Below are positions 11,037-22,500 of a stretch of DNA of 64,000 nucleotides, piece by piece. Location of the stretch: NCBI GenBank assembly GCA_014529385.2, contig CM043944.1:64322248-64386247 (forward strand), in the 5' to 3' direction. Numbering within the stretch: position 1 is the stretch's first letter; each line of letters opens with the position of its first letter. Position numbers and translations under genes: made by a program. The notes beneath the pieces were generated by a model that saw only the letters and a list, made by a program, of their open reading frames with translations, was not told the DNA's origin and did not search any database. Source of the stretch: Adiantum capillus-veneris (taxonomy: Eukaryota > Streptophyta > Polypodiopsida > Polypodiales > Pteridaceae).

Positions 11037-12136
11037 GTCAGCAAGCTGCTGGTGGGTCAGGTAAGAAGCTTATAGACCTAGCACATTCTTATTTGCAGGA
11101 GATGCGCATGCCAAGTCCTGAGACAAACAGAGATTCAATGAGGGAAAAGAGTGTTCGAAGATCTAGACCAATATTGGAGTACCCTAATGAAATACTAGAA
11201 GATGACAGTCACAGACCTGAGTATGTGACAGTCACAACGGCGAATGGGCTACGTAGGCAGAACCAGGATTCCACAACTCCCCTTATGTGGTTGGAGCAAA
11301 AAGTGTCTCGGACTGTGTGGGCAATTAGGCATACTGAGCCTGGGAGAAAAATGACATGCTTCGGTGTTCTTGCAGATCATAGTACAAGATGTGGGAGGTT
11401 TATTAATGAAATGGCACCTTCAGTGAAACACGGAGTTCCTGCACCAAGCTTTTTGGGAAGGCAAAAATATCATGCAAGAGGATCCAATTCGGGAGGCATT
11501 GTCGAGGGGTTTGTATGGTTCTGCAACAGTAGTAACACTCATACCTGGAATGTGGATGACCTGATTGTTGGTCCTCCAGGACCTGCACCTGGGACTTGGA
11601 TTGTGGCAGAGGGCACTAATCTGCAACCATCTGAAGTTGAAATGTTATTGAACAATGGGTTTGTTCTTAAAGAAGCACATGCAAATGCTGAGTGCAGCCG
11701 CAATGTTAGAACATGTGTTAGCACACCGAGTTCATTTCGTCCAAAATATAGGGATGGAAAACTTGTTAGATGGAGATCAAAACTTACAAGAGATTTTCAA
11801 GATAGGGTTGCGCAGGGAAGAACAATGGCAGCCAAATTAGTAAGGGAGGTAATCGTGGTCCCCAATGTATCACATGTGTTTCATGTTAGTACAACTGGGT
11901 TAGTGGAGAAAGGTCTTACGTATGCTGTCACACTTGCAGACTTCCCTCGATGCTCGTGTGAGGATTTTCAAAGACGTGATAGCAAACGTGTAGCATACGT
12001 GCCTTGCAAGCACATCTACTTTGTGTTTTTTAGAATATTGGGTTTGGACTCCATTGCCCATGAGTTTGTGCATCAATCTGCACTTACAAAAGTAGAGTTG
12101 TTCCAAGCTTTGGGAGGTTCTCGAATAGCATCATAG
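11009..12136 (+). pseudogene. MULE transposase, C-terminal part with SWIM finger
   Basis: Continues the transposase in a shifted frame (MADLAARFMSQQ...). It has a Trp-rich region around GFVWFCNSSNTHTWNVDDL and, near the end, a SWIM zinc finger: CSCEDFQRR...YVPCKHIYFVF, the CxC...CxH pattern found at the C-terminus of MULE and FAR1-type transposases. The 375 codons end at TAG 12134-12136, about 300 bases from the MULE right end. Joined to the previous part the protein would be about 1,060 residues. The single-base difference at a G homopolymer may be a mutation or a sequence error. Confidence 0.82.
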
Positions 12137-12404
12137 GTTATGTAGTTCATGTGTCGACTTTTTTGGGAGATGTACATGCCAAATTTTTGGTGGACTATTT
12201 TGGAGAGGATTACCTAGAATTGCGCTACTCTATGTGTCGAGTATACAATTTTATAAATTTTATGAATAATTCTGAAATCTAACTTTGTGTCCATCCATCG
12301 GTTCATGAATTTGTGGTACTAAAAATAACATGCATGGGATAATTATTTTCTTTCACAATTGTTGCTCTTGTGCAAATTTACCCTCGAACTTGGTCGGAAT
12401 GTGC
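12137..12404. other. MULE right flank
   Basis: AT-rich, no gene seen. It presumably contains the transposase 3' untranslated region. Confidence 0.5.
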
Positions 12405-12442
12405 CTTCGCTCGATTTTTTTTGCTCAGTGATTAGAAAGCCT
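12405..12442 (-). repeat. MULE right terminal inverted repeat
   Basis: Reverse complement starts AGGCTTTCTAATCACTGAGC followed by an A-run and CGAGCGAAG, matching the spacing of GAGCAA and CGAGCGA in the left end. Divergence fits an old insertion. Confidence 0.7.
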
Positions 12443-12451
12443 CCATTTTTC
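12443..12451. repeat. MULE target-site duplication, right copy
   Basis: CCATTTTTC, a perfect match to 2320-2328, lying at the end of the RE1 reading frame that ends NNPFEKW. Confidence 0.92.
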
Positions 12452-13783
12452 AAATGGATTATTTGCAAGGACTAACTGACGTGGACCATGTAACAGACGC
12501 TTGTTTCCATTAATATGACAATTGTGATAGCTTTTACACCAATGTTGAACATCAATGTACAAGCTTGGCCAAACATATCCAGCAAGAATAATCTTTTTTG
12601 CAGTGAGTTCCTGTGAAAAATGACCACCACACGCTTCCTCATGCAAACCTTTTAGAATGGTTGGGATTTCCTCAATAGTTGGTACTCTTTTGCACACTTG
12701 ATCCTTCCCTCTTTGGTAGAGGGATCCTTCTAGGAAGAGATACGCGCTTGCCTTCTTCATGAGTCTCCTCTTCTGAGCCTTCGTGAAGTCTTGTGGAAAC
12801 TCACCCTCCAAAATGTAGCCAATAATGGGAGTCAATGACTCCAATCCCTGGTATCTTGGTTGCTTCACATCAATTGCCACCATGATGACCCGCACTTCTT
12901 TCTCAACACATGCAACTGCTTTTTGTGCAAGTAAATCTGCATCTTCATTTTGTTTCCTAGGGATATGATATAGTTGCACTTCTTCAAATTGATTAAACAA
13001 CCTACGAATGGCATTAACTTTTGTCCTTAGGTTTTCATTCTTGCATGCCCAAATGCCTAAAATCTGCTTCAGAATGAGAAGTGCATCTCCCTTTACCATG
13101 AGACGTCGTATACCTTGGCCAATGCACATTTTTAAACCATGAAGTAGTGTGTCGTATTCTGCTTCATTGTTGTTAGTTGAACCTGGTAGATTGACCTTCT
13201 CTTTCATGACCACCTCCCCACTTGGGTTGAGCAACACTAGCCCTCCCCCTGCTTTTCCTGTGGCTCGTCGAAAAGCTCCATCAAAGAATAAGGTAAAAGC
13301 ATTAGGAATACTTTTAGGTGGTGGCAATGGTAGGGTCTTTACTTCAGGCACCTTAATCTCCTTCTCATGTACCCTGTAAGTAAGGATCCCTACCAATTGT
13401 GCACGCACACTATCTTCTACCTTGAAAGAGTATTGGAACTCTTGCAATTCCATAATCCACTTTGAGATCCTAGTGCTAAGATTCATTTGAGATGACACCC
13501 AAGGAAACAAATTTTCTGCAGTGAGAATTACAAAAGGTTTTGGTAGCAGGTAGGATCTAAACTTTCTCACCGCAAACATGAGAGAAAGCATCATGAGTTC
13601 TGCTTCTGTGTAGCCTCTCTCCAAAGCATTCATGACCCTACTAGCAAAGTAGATAGGTCGCATCCTGGTACTGTGGGGATCTTGTTGTAGCAAAACTGCA
13701 CCAATTGTTTCCTTCCCAACACTAGAGCTAACAAAGAATGTGTACTCCCAACAAGGAGGCATGAGTGTTGGTAGCTCTAACAA
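12452..13783 (-). pseudogene. RE1 RNase H, second RNase H and integrase zinc domain
   Basis: The N-terminal part is a decayed retroviral-type RNase H (VSSSVGKETIGAVLLQ, where the first Asp is gone). Next comes a complete second RNase H: LFFDGAFRRATG (Asp), NNEAEYDTL (Glu), VKGDALLIL (Asp), NEDADLLA (Asp). The integrase N-terminal zinc domain follows: HEEACGGHF then CKSYHNC. The frame stops just past NPFEKW because the MULE inserted there; the true continuation is 2328-1297. Loss of the ancestral RNase H active site alongside an added second copy is the known Tat-clade pattern. Confidence 0.9.
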
Positions 13784-13804
13784 AATGACTTTAATGTTAC
13801 AAAA

Positions 13805-14830
13805 TTACTCTTCAAGCTCATAAGACCATGCAAATTCTACTTGTTGTGTCAACTTTTGCAAAGGATGAAGCAACTCCGAAGCTAAGTGAATAAAGCGTGA
13901 CATATACTTCACCTTTTGAATGAATGAGATGAACTCTTTGAGATTCTTGGGTAATGGGAGCTCAATAAGAGCCTTTGCCTTTGAAGGATCCACCTCAATG
14001 CCTTTATAGGAAACCTTGTGACCAAGCAAGATCACTTCATCCTCACCTATGTGACACTTATCGGGGTTGAGTTGACCTCCCATGTCGTAGAGCTTCTTTA
14101 AACCTTCTTCTACCCTTTGTGGATGCAATGATTTTGAGCTATAAATGCAAAAATCATCAATAAAAACCCTAATGGACTTTCCAAAGAATGCTTGAAACAC
14201 CATGTTCATGAAGTGTTGGAAAGTTGCAGGAGCATTTGTCAGTCCAAATGGCATGACTCTAAAAGCATAACAACCCCAAGGAGTGATGAAGGTTGTTTTC
14301 AACTGATCTTCCAATGCGATACCTATTTGAAAGTAACCCGAGTAGCCATCACACATAGTGTACTTCTCATGACCAGCTACCTCATTTAGTATCTCATCTT
14401 GAAATGGGAGGGAAAAGTGATCTCTTTTTGTTGCCTCATTGAGTGGACTGTAATCCACACACACCCTCCACTTGCCATTTTTCTTAGGAGTGACAACAAC
14501 GAGAGAGACCCACTCCGAATTCTCCACTGAATAAATGAAACCTGCTGCTAGAAGCTTTCTTACCTCCTTGAGTAAAGCTTGTTCCTTGATGACTCCTAGC
14601 CTTCGTAGCTTCTGAGCCTTAGGTGTGGCATCTGGCTTCAACTCAATTTTGTGTTGAACAGCATCTACTCCACGCACATCGGTGTAGTCTTTAGCAAAAA
14701 GCCTAGAAAATTTCCTTAGCACACATTTGAACTCCTCTCTTTCGTCCTTTGTAAGTGTTGTAGACAACATACCTTCTAACATTCCTTCATCTTGCACATT
14801 TTGGTTCTCTTGGGAACCTACCTCTTCCAA
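13805..14830 (-). pseudogene. RE1 reverse transcriptase
   Basis: Copies element RNA to DNA. It shows WRVCVDYSPLNEATKRD, SLPFQDEIL, GYSGYFQIGIALEDQ, KTTFITPWGCYAFRVMPFGLTNAPATFQ and the catalytic FIDDF, then GGQLNPDKCHIG and LLGHKVS. It is in the same frame as the RNase H part, separated by a stop at 13805. Its N-terminus overlaps the end of the gag-protease frame by 44 bases in another frame. Because RE3 has these in one frame, I read the shift as mutation rather than programmed frameshifting. Confidence 0.9.
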
Positions 14831-16340
14831 ACCTGGGCAAGAGGTCTCTTGGTGGATTAAACCTTACCCCCATGACTTCGATGGAAGACTCCTCTTCAGT
14901 AATGCTGCCGCTACTTTCTCCTTCTGAAGTGCTATCAGTCCAGCCTTCCTCCGTCTCACTTTGAGATGATTCCTCATGGAGCTCCTCTTGGCGTTTCTCC
15001 TTCATGTCAAAGACAACCTTATTATGATTGTCGTTCCTACAAATTAGATTTCCACTCTCCCAATCCTGCAAAGCTCGCATTTTCATTAGCCATGGTCTTC
15101 TTAGGATAAATGGGTAACCATTTCCTTTGGTAGACATGACATAGAAATCCACTGCCTTCTTAATGCCAAAGGCCTCCACAAAAACATTTTTACCAATGCC
15201 TATGCACCTAGCCTTGCTATTGTTAGCCATTTTCACTTTGACTTCATGTGTCTCATGGATGTGCATGCCTAGTCTTTGCATGAGTCCCTCTGTCGTGATG
15301 CAAATTTGTGCACCCCCATCCACTAGACCTTTCCTAACCAATCTTCCTTTGATGTAACAATCTAGCACCGGTGTAATATCCTCATTCCTTTCAGCTTGTG
15401 AAATTTTTACAACAGGCACACTCTCTTTTACCTTTCTGCTAGTGCTAACTGCCTTTGTTAAATCCCTCCTAACTTGTGGGCATAATGCAAGAAATTGATG
15501 CCATGAGATATCAGGACCCTTACCTCTCATGTCTTCCAACAAGTTGTATGGAGCCATACCATATCCAAGAGGGAAGTCTTGGAGGTTGATACGACGTCGA
15601 GTCCTCTTGGTTTCCTTGGTCTCCTTTGCCTTCTTTTCTCGTCCATGATCACTTTGTGACGTGACTCCTTCTTTCTCCTTCCCTTTTCCACGGCCACGCT
15701 TAATGCCATTAGCTTCCATGTCAACCTCTTTTGAATTTTTCACCTCTACCACATGCACATTTGGGTCTGGCAAAGGTGGAACTCCTTCCACTCCTTGTGG
15801 AGGTGGTCTTGATCCATTTGGCCTTTGTAGAAGCCGTGGTTGTTGCTGACTAGTTCCTTCACCTGCATTCATCACTGGGTAATTCAAGTTAGGTCTCCCT
15901 GGCTCCCCACGGGGCCAAGGACAATTATACATCCCATGTCCAGACTCTCCGCAATTCCAACATTGTAAGACTCTCCTAGGTCGTGGATCTCGCTCTTCAG
16001 ACTTCCTTGCTTGTCCTTTTGGACCTACAGCTTGTGCAAGGTGAATTGACAGGCTACTTAAAGATTCATTTAACTTCTCAATTACTTCCATCGTTACCTC
16101 AGGAAGCTCCCTAGATGTTGATGCTTGTGACTTACCTTTGGGTCTAAGACCTTCTATTGGAACCTCTCCCCTTAGGCACTTGAGTTTTCTATATTTCTCA
16201 ACAGCCCTAGTTTCAGCTGCATTAAAGGTAGCAGGTGCACACTTTTCAACTTTTATCTTAAGGTCAGGAAAGAGTCCGGCTATGAATCTCTCCTTCTTTA
16301 GGAACTCTGCACCATCACCAAGGTTAGCAACATTTCTCAC
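14787..16340 (-). pseudogene. RE1 gag C-terminal half and protease
   Basis: Contains the end of the capsid region (ERFIAGLFPDLKIKV), a CCHC zinc knuckle CWNCGESGHGMYNC that binds RNA, a basic linker, and an aspartic protease with the active-site motif LVDGGAQICIT and a C-terminal PFILRRPWLMKM segment (usually ILGRPW). DGG in place of DSG/DTG is shared with RE3. An acidic Ser/Glu tail follows. It continues the frame of 16697-16350 after one amber codon. Confidence 0.88.
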
Positions 16341-16349
16341 CCATACAGC

Positions 16350-16697
16350 CTAAAGACGTAGAAACTCTTGCTTGTACAAGTAGTAGTCATCTAGGTCTTT
16401 TTGCTTATGAGAAACAATGTCTTGCCATAGTTTTTGAGTGTTTTGGGGATCAAAGAAGTATCTCTTGAAATGATTCACAACTTCCGTGTAATTCCCTTTA
16501 ACTTCCTCAGGCAACGAGTCAAACCAAGTGCTAGCATCTTTCCTAAGGACCACTTCAAACATCTCTACGCGTTCTTGATCAGTTACTATCCTCTTGATAC
16601 GACAAGACATCTTGAAATTTGCTAAAAATAATTCTGCATCCTCTCCAGGCTCTCCAAAGAAAAGAGGATATCTAGACATTTGGCGTTGGGCCTCCAT
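16350..16697 (-). pseudogene. RE1 gag N-terminus
   Basis: Starts at ATG 16695-16697 (MEAQRQMSRYPLFFGEPGED) and shows a retrotransposon gag core: FLANFKMSCRI, WFDSLPEEVKGNYTEVVNHFKRYF, QKLWQDI. A TAG at 16350-16352 interrupts the frame, which resumes at 16340. Open frame upstream of 16721 is RE2 LTR sequence, so the gag leader is missing. Confidence 0.85.
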
Positions 16698-16721
16698 TGA
16701 ATCAGTTTTAAGGTGAGCATT

Positions 16722-17339
16722 TGGTGTCTTTTCAACCTCGCCAAGGTTCTCAATGATAGTGTGCGTCGTGCGGAGCCAACACAAATTAACGGTGTGTCAA
16801 TCGTATGCTTGGCCGGCCAGATACACAAAGATGAAGTTGGGAGCCGTGGGCAGTGAACAGTTGCAGATGATTTTTTTTTGTTTTGGAGGCCTTGGTTCGA
16901 AAGTGCGGAGGGATTCGAATGCAAAGACGGTAAATGTAGTCGGGGCCGAAAATGTGAAGTTTTAGTGAGTTTTTTCTGCTGGGTAATCGGGTCCGATAGC
17001 AATGAATGGGAACCTACAGAAGAGGACCAAAAAGGGGGGGAAAAGGGGTCTATTATAAATTTTTTGAAGAAGTTGAAGGGGTATTGAACCCGTGGGTGCC
17101 ACGTAACCTGGCGAATGCGCCCACATGCAGTGGCGAAGCGGGAGACTATGGGGTATAAGTGCTGGAGCGGGCGCCATATCGGGCATGTGTGAAGCGAGTA
17201 GGAGCTTGGAGCTCCCTGGCTATGGTGTTGGTGGCCGTGGGTGCTACGTTGGCTGAACGCGGCCTTGCGGGAGGAGACGGTGGTTTTTGGCCGATGAGGC
17301 GGCGCGCCCGCGTGTGACGGTTGGCAGTGATGATGACGT
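16722..17339 (+). mobile_element. RE2 5' LTR, left part (5'-truncated)
   Basis: Matches 32544 to about 33168 of the RE2 3' LTR, starting near TGGTGTCTTTTCAACC. The missing first 517 bp of the LTR explains the abrupt junction with the RE1 gag leader. It ends at ...GATGATGACGT, where RE3 inserted. Confidence 0.8.
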
Positions 17340-18281
17340 TGTCAGGAGTTTTTTGGAGCAAGGGATTGCGCATATGTACATATACATGCATGGTGCATCA
17401 AATAAGTAATTGCCCATTTTGCAGAGCCAGGTGGTTACGTGGGGCCCACATGTGTACAGGTAGGACAGCATGTACATAGTGCAGCGATTTTCACTATTAT
17501 CAATACTTGTGTGTTTTTTCTACAATAAGGAGGAGTTGGTAGCGCGTAAAACTTCTCGAGGAAGCTATCCGCGGGCCGACGATGTGAGGTCAGCAGGTGC
17601 GTCAGATGGCATCTAGTGGCGTCAGGAGGGCGAACGAGGTCAATATTTGCACACGGATGAGGACGGACACAATGTGGGTGTTTTCTTGTGAGAGTTATGC
17701 AGAAAGGTCATCATTAGGACCACTTTTTGGGGCCACTTCACGTGGTGGCAAGATGCATTATTGGAAAAAAGCTGAGTGCCAGGTGTGCAAATGATGCAAA
17801 AAGGTGACAACTATGCATTGCGAGGTCAGTTTTTGGCCTGTTCGGGGTCCGTTTGAGGTCATCTAAAAGGCCAAGGGTGCCCAACTAATAAAGCTAAGTG
17901 TGGGAACTGAAAAAATAGAGAGAAGACCAGAAAAAACGTGGAGAAGAGAGGAGGAACAGCCGCAGGTGTGTTTTTGGGTTTTTCGAGCCTATTTTGGCCG
18001 TAAACTGCTCATCCGATGTCGGATTTGAGCACTTTGACATTGTAGACTGGGGTTTTGGGCCATTCCGGACGCGATGGCGCTGTCCATTTTGCCAAATTCC
18101 TCACTCTTTTTCTGCTTTTTTTTTGTGTAATCTTCTCCGGTGAGTGAAGCTTCTTCTCCAATTTGTGATTGTATCTAGTATCTTTTACCCATATTGTGTG
18201 AGCTGTTTGCCCCATTGGTGTTGGCCCAAGCTCATTTGTATCTAAACATCAGAAATTCTCCTCTTTTGAGCTGAGTTTTTT

Positions 18282-18322
<41 letters not shown>

Positions 18323-18497
18323 TGTGTGGAGTGGACAAGTGGATAGTTTCTCTCCTCTCACTCCAGAGGTGTGTTCTCTGTCTCGGCCAGGTGTGTTGTC
18401 TAAGCCGAGTGGTGCCCCATAGTGTGTGTGTGTATCTTTTCAAGAGTGTGTGTCGGGTCGTTATAGAGGCGCTGTGTGTGTTTTCATCCCGCTCACA
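17340..18497 (+). mobile_element. RE3 5' LTR
   Basis: 1,158 bp, TG...CA, nearly identical to 24385-25541. It contains a GT microsatellite at 18283-18320. Small differences, for example GCGCGTAAAA versus GCACGTAAAA, separate the two copies. Confidence 0.92.
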
Positions 18498-18503
18498 TTC
18501 TTT

Positions 18504-18521
18504 TGGTGCCCCCACTGAGGA
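18504..18521 (+). other. RE3 primer-binding site
   Basis: TGGTGCCCCCACTGAGGA lies six bases after the LTR end, and the same sequence follows the RE2 and RE8 5' LTRs. It starts with TGG, the complement of a tRNA CCA end. The tRNA species is not identified. Confidence 0.8.
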
Positions 18522-19555
18522 TCTTCTTTGAGTACCTTCTGCTTCGAGCTTCAAGCTTCGAGCTTCGGGGTTACAGGTTACAGGTTACAGGGACAGGGAC
18601 AGGGACAGGTACAGTTACAGGTGATTCACACAGGTACAGGTAGCTGGAGTACAATGATATACTAGTAGTGATGTCACTTGCAGTTGTTGTGGGAATGCAT
18701 CACTTGGCGCCTATTTGAGCGCATTGTCTGCTGGATTGTACGTTACTTGTGGAAACTGCCATTGTACGCATTTGTGGAGCCATACTTGGTTGTATTTGGC
18801 AGTCCCAGCCATTTCTGAGACTTGGTCTGGAAGATAGTCATTTCTGAGACTTGACTATATGCGATTTGCATTAGACTTCGTGTGAGGGTCGATAGCGTGA
18901 GGTTTTTATTGAGCTGGGGGATTCTCAAATGTAGAGATCCTTTCGGTGATACAGGTAGCTGGAGCACCCTTTTTGTGACCTCGCCATAGGCTATGTACTA
19001 GTGAGTCCTATTTGATGCTCGGGTTCTATTGTTGACAGTTTATGCATACATAGACAGTCTATATTTTGGGTTCCTACTGCTCTACTTCTGGGGAAACTCT
19101 GTCGAAATTTTCCCAAGTTATGATGGCTGGTTTTTTGGTATTTTGAGCCATTTACGCTGTTATGCTGCTGAAATTTTGGCAAAATCAGAGGATAAGACAG
19201 CTGTGCTTTCTTGGGAGCTTCATGGTTGGCTTTAATGGATGATCAAAATGGCCCTCAGTTCACTCCTTTTCATTTAACTCAAAGAATTCAGATTAATGTT
19301 CATGTGTCCAGGAAGATCTTTTTCCAACAGCACATAGTCTTTATGTTTGGGCCAAGAAGATTGAGAGAGATCCTGGAATGTCCTTTGCCTGTTGTAATTC
19401 CGATGATCAACTATGAAAACTCATTTGATGTGCATGTGTTTGTTCTCATCTAAAGCTGAGCTCCATTGAGGTTTCTGGGGATTGGGTAGTAAAAAGTTTT
19501 GGGTTCTTGCACGTGTGTTCAAAGGGGTTCTCAAAGCATTGAAACTTGGGTAGCC
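18522..19555 (+). other. RE3 leader with short tandem repeats
   Basis: Untranslated leader before gag. At 18541-18625 there are simple repeats: CTTCGAG/CTTCAAG units, then GGTTACA and GGGACA units. The rest shows no gene. Confidence 0.7.
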
Positions 19556-22500
19556 ATGGTTTTCTCTTATCCCGAGTTTCATGGAAGAAGTGATGAAGAT
19601 GTGGAAGAATTTTTGGAAAAGATGGAGGTTGCCTGCATTAGCAACCAGATTCATGACCCTGCGCAGATGTTACGCCTTCTCCAAATTTGTTTGAAGAGTG
19701 ATGCACGAGTTTGGTCTAAAGCATTTGAAGAGGAGTTGCGTGTGGCTGATCCACCTGTAAGGTTGAGTTGGGACAATCTACGAGCAGGGTTGGAAGTGGA
19801 GTTTGTGAAGATAGAAGATCCTAACAAGGTGTGGCAAGAAGTACAGGCTTTGGTGCAAAAGGAAGGTGAGCCAGTAGATGCGTACATACGTAAGTTTTCA
19901 TTGGCATGGGAGCAAATGTGCAAGGCTTTAGCACCACAGGTATCCCCGCCTGACATGATGAATAAGGACAGGTTCTTGGCTGGTCTTTGGGAGAATATAC
20001 GTTGGAGAGTGGAGCTAAAGAAGCCTAGGACATATGAGGATGCACTAGAGGTAGCAAGGAACAAAGAGTGGAAGCTGAGGAAAATGAGCCAGTTAGGGGT
20101 GGATTCTTTGCCAATGAGGTCTGAATTTCAGCCTATAGAGTCTTTACAAGGGCGCATGTCAGGGGTTCATCATGAACCAGTGGTTCCTGTTACTACTCAG
20201 GTTATGCCAACAGTGGTCACTACAGCAGTGCAAGATGATGGCCTAAGGCAAGACATGAGGCAAGTGGTTGATCTGATGAAGAATCTCAGCCTAAACATGC
20301 TAGGTCAAGTGGGAAATAATCGAGGTCGAGGGCGGTTTGCAAATCAGCCAGGAGGTGAAGAAAGACCTAGGAATGGTGCTGGACAAAGTAATAGTAGGTT
20401 TTGGAGGCAGACGCCCACATGTTATAATTGTGGAGAGGTGGGTCACATCAGCCCGCAATGTGATAAGCCACCAAGGATGGGGGGAGACATGTATCCATTG
20501 CCAAGACAGGTGCTAACTAGATCAAATGATTATGGCATCGAAATTAAGGGAGACGAAGGAACCAGTGGTCTGACCCAGGAGGAAAAGGGAAAGACAAAAG
20601 TGCTAGGTGTAGTCACCTTGGAGAAGGCATCAAAGCTAGAGGATACGTTAGTGATGCCTATTGGGAAGAGGACCACAGAGGATAAGGAAGGAAGAAGTGC
20701 CCCAGGTCCTAGTAAGAAGAAAGGAAAGAGCCATGAAGGCGAGGATGTCAAGGCCAAGAGGAAAAGGAAAGCTCGTCGAAAGTTTCATGTTTCAGATTTT
20801 CCACTAGGGGATGGGCAATTAAGCTATGACTTGAAGGAGGATGTGACGAGCAGGAAGGCAGATGTTACTTTTGGGCAGCTTATAGAGATGGTGCCTAAGC
20901 TAAAGCGACAGTGGAAGAGGATGGTTAACCCAATGGAGAAAGAGCCAGAGAGAGGTTCAGTGAAGGTGTTGGCAATGGACGAGCTACCAGACATTTGTCC
21001 AATAGTAGATGTGTGGCATAAAAGGAAAAATTTGGGACAAGGTTATGTGGATGGAGGAGCCCAAATATGCGTCATAACACACTCATGCGTTGAGAAGATG
21101 GGTCTCATAGTGGCTGGGGTGTCAGGTTTTCAGATCAGTTTGGCAAACCATCAAAAAGTAAAATGCTTAGGTGTTGTAAAGAGCTTAGAAGTGGAGGCAT
21201 ATGATGCAAAGGCAGTGGTTGATTTTCATGTGATGCCAGCAGGGTTGGGAGCATATCCTATTATACTGGGCAGACCGTGGTTACGTGCAATGGGAGCTGT
21301 TCAAGATTGGCGACATGGTACGATTAGCCTCTATGGAAAGACAGGTACCAAGAACCTTTATAATATGGACACAAGGAAACAATTAGAGGAGCTTTATGAA
21401 GATGAGGATGAGTCTAGTGATGAAGACTCTTCCACGGTGACAGATGAGGACAGTGATAGCACTACCAGCAGTGATGAGGATGCTGATGTTGCATTTCTTT
21501 TGATGGACAAAGAAATCCAGGAGTTTGGCTTAGTTGCATTTGCGAATGAGGTTGAAGATGAAAGTGAAGGGCCTTATGAAGTGATTGAAGGGCTGATGCA
21601 AACCAAGGTTGAGTTGTCAAAGAAGCAGGAATTAATGACGCAAATGATTAGTGGAGACCTCTCAGCTATGGAGAAGGACATATATTTGCACATGCTGGCT
21701 AGTTTTCCTGATTTGTTCATTACTTCATATGAAGAGATCAGAGGGTTCAAGGGCAAAGAGATGCATATAGAGCTGAAAGAAGGTGCTAAGCCAGTGCGGC
21801 AAAGGCTAAGAAGGATGGGTCAAGAGCAAATGGAAGCCTTGCGGGTAGAGGTGGACAAGTTATTAAAGGCAGGGTTCATAGTTCCAGTGGAGACCACAGA
21901 ATGGGTGAGTCCAGTTGTAGTCAGTCCAAAGAAGGATGGGAAGTGGAGAATTTGTGTGGATTTTAAACCCTTAAACGCAGCCACTAAGAAGAACTCATAT
22001 CCTCTTCCATTCATCGATCAGATCTTGGATTCAGTGGCAGGTTATGAGAGGTACAATGTGTGTGATGGTTTTTCAGGCTATTTTCAATTGAAGATTGCTC
22101 TTAAAGACCGCACAAAGACCACTTTTATTACGCCATGGGGCTGCTATTGCTACACAGTATTGCCATTTGGCTTGTCAAATGGACCTTCCTTCTATCAAGA
22201 GAGAGCGAATTGGGTGTTGGAACCATTTATTGGTAGTTGTGTTAAAGCTTTTATGGATGACTTCTGTGTTTATAGCAGTAGGGTTGAACACCATGAGAAG
22301 CTGCAGATGGTATTGGCTCGATATGATGAATGTGGAGGACAACTAAATCCAAAGAAATGTCATCTAGCACAGCCAAGGGTGAAGTTATTGGGCCACATGG
22401 TGTCAGAAAATGGCATTGAGACTGATCCAGACAAGGTTAAGTCTATTATTCTTCTTCCATCACCTACGAGTACGAAGCAATTGGCAACCTTTATACACAA

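Larger units (their letters stand above)
2329..12442. mobile_element. Mutator-like DNA transposon carrying a ParB-methyltransferase gene
   Basis: A 10,114-bp insertion bounded by a 9-bp duplication, with degenerate terminal inverted repeats. It contains a plus-strand MULE-type transposase (8949-12136, SWIM finger) and a divergent minus-strand 11-exon gene with ParB-like and beta-class DNA methyltransferase domains (3500-7036). Three tandem 255-bp repeats lie near the left end and a large palindrome lies between the genes. MULEs with a second gene are known (MuDR mudrB, VANDAL anti-silencing genes, Ulp1-type proteases); I do not know of a described MULE with this gene, but could not search. 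Both genes carry inactivating changes. Whether the methyltransferase gene is a standard cargo of the family or a captured gene needs other copies. Confidence 0.85.
1..16721 (-). mobile_element. RE1: Ty3/gypsy Tat-like retrotransposon, split by a MULE
   Basis: Minus-strand element reading gag (16697 downward), protease, reverse transcriptase, RNase H, a second RNase H, integrase zinc domain (to 12452), then after a 10.1 kb interruption the integrase core and tail (2328-1297), a polypurine tract and a 3' LTR running off the left edge. The two integrase halves join at FEKW/GIDA with a 9-bp duplication, which proves the interruption is an insertion. The 5' end is cut a few bases upstream of the gag start, where RE2 LTR sequence begins; its 5' LTR and primer site are missing. 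The double RNase H arrangement is the known hallmark of the plant Tat clade. Several stops and one frameshift make it inactive. Confidence 0.85.

Noticed and set aside
18249-18554. Open frames rich in Val-Cys or Thr-His in the RE3 LTR
   Set aside because: Translations of a GT microsatellite; the same occurs in the 3' LTR copy.
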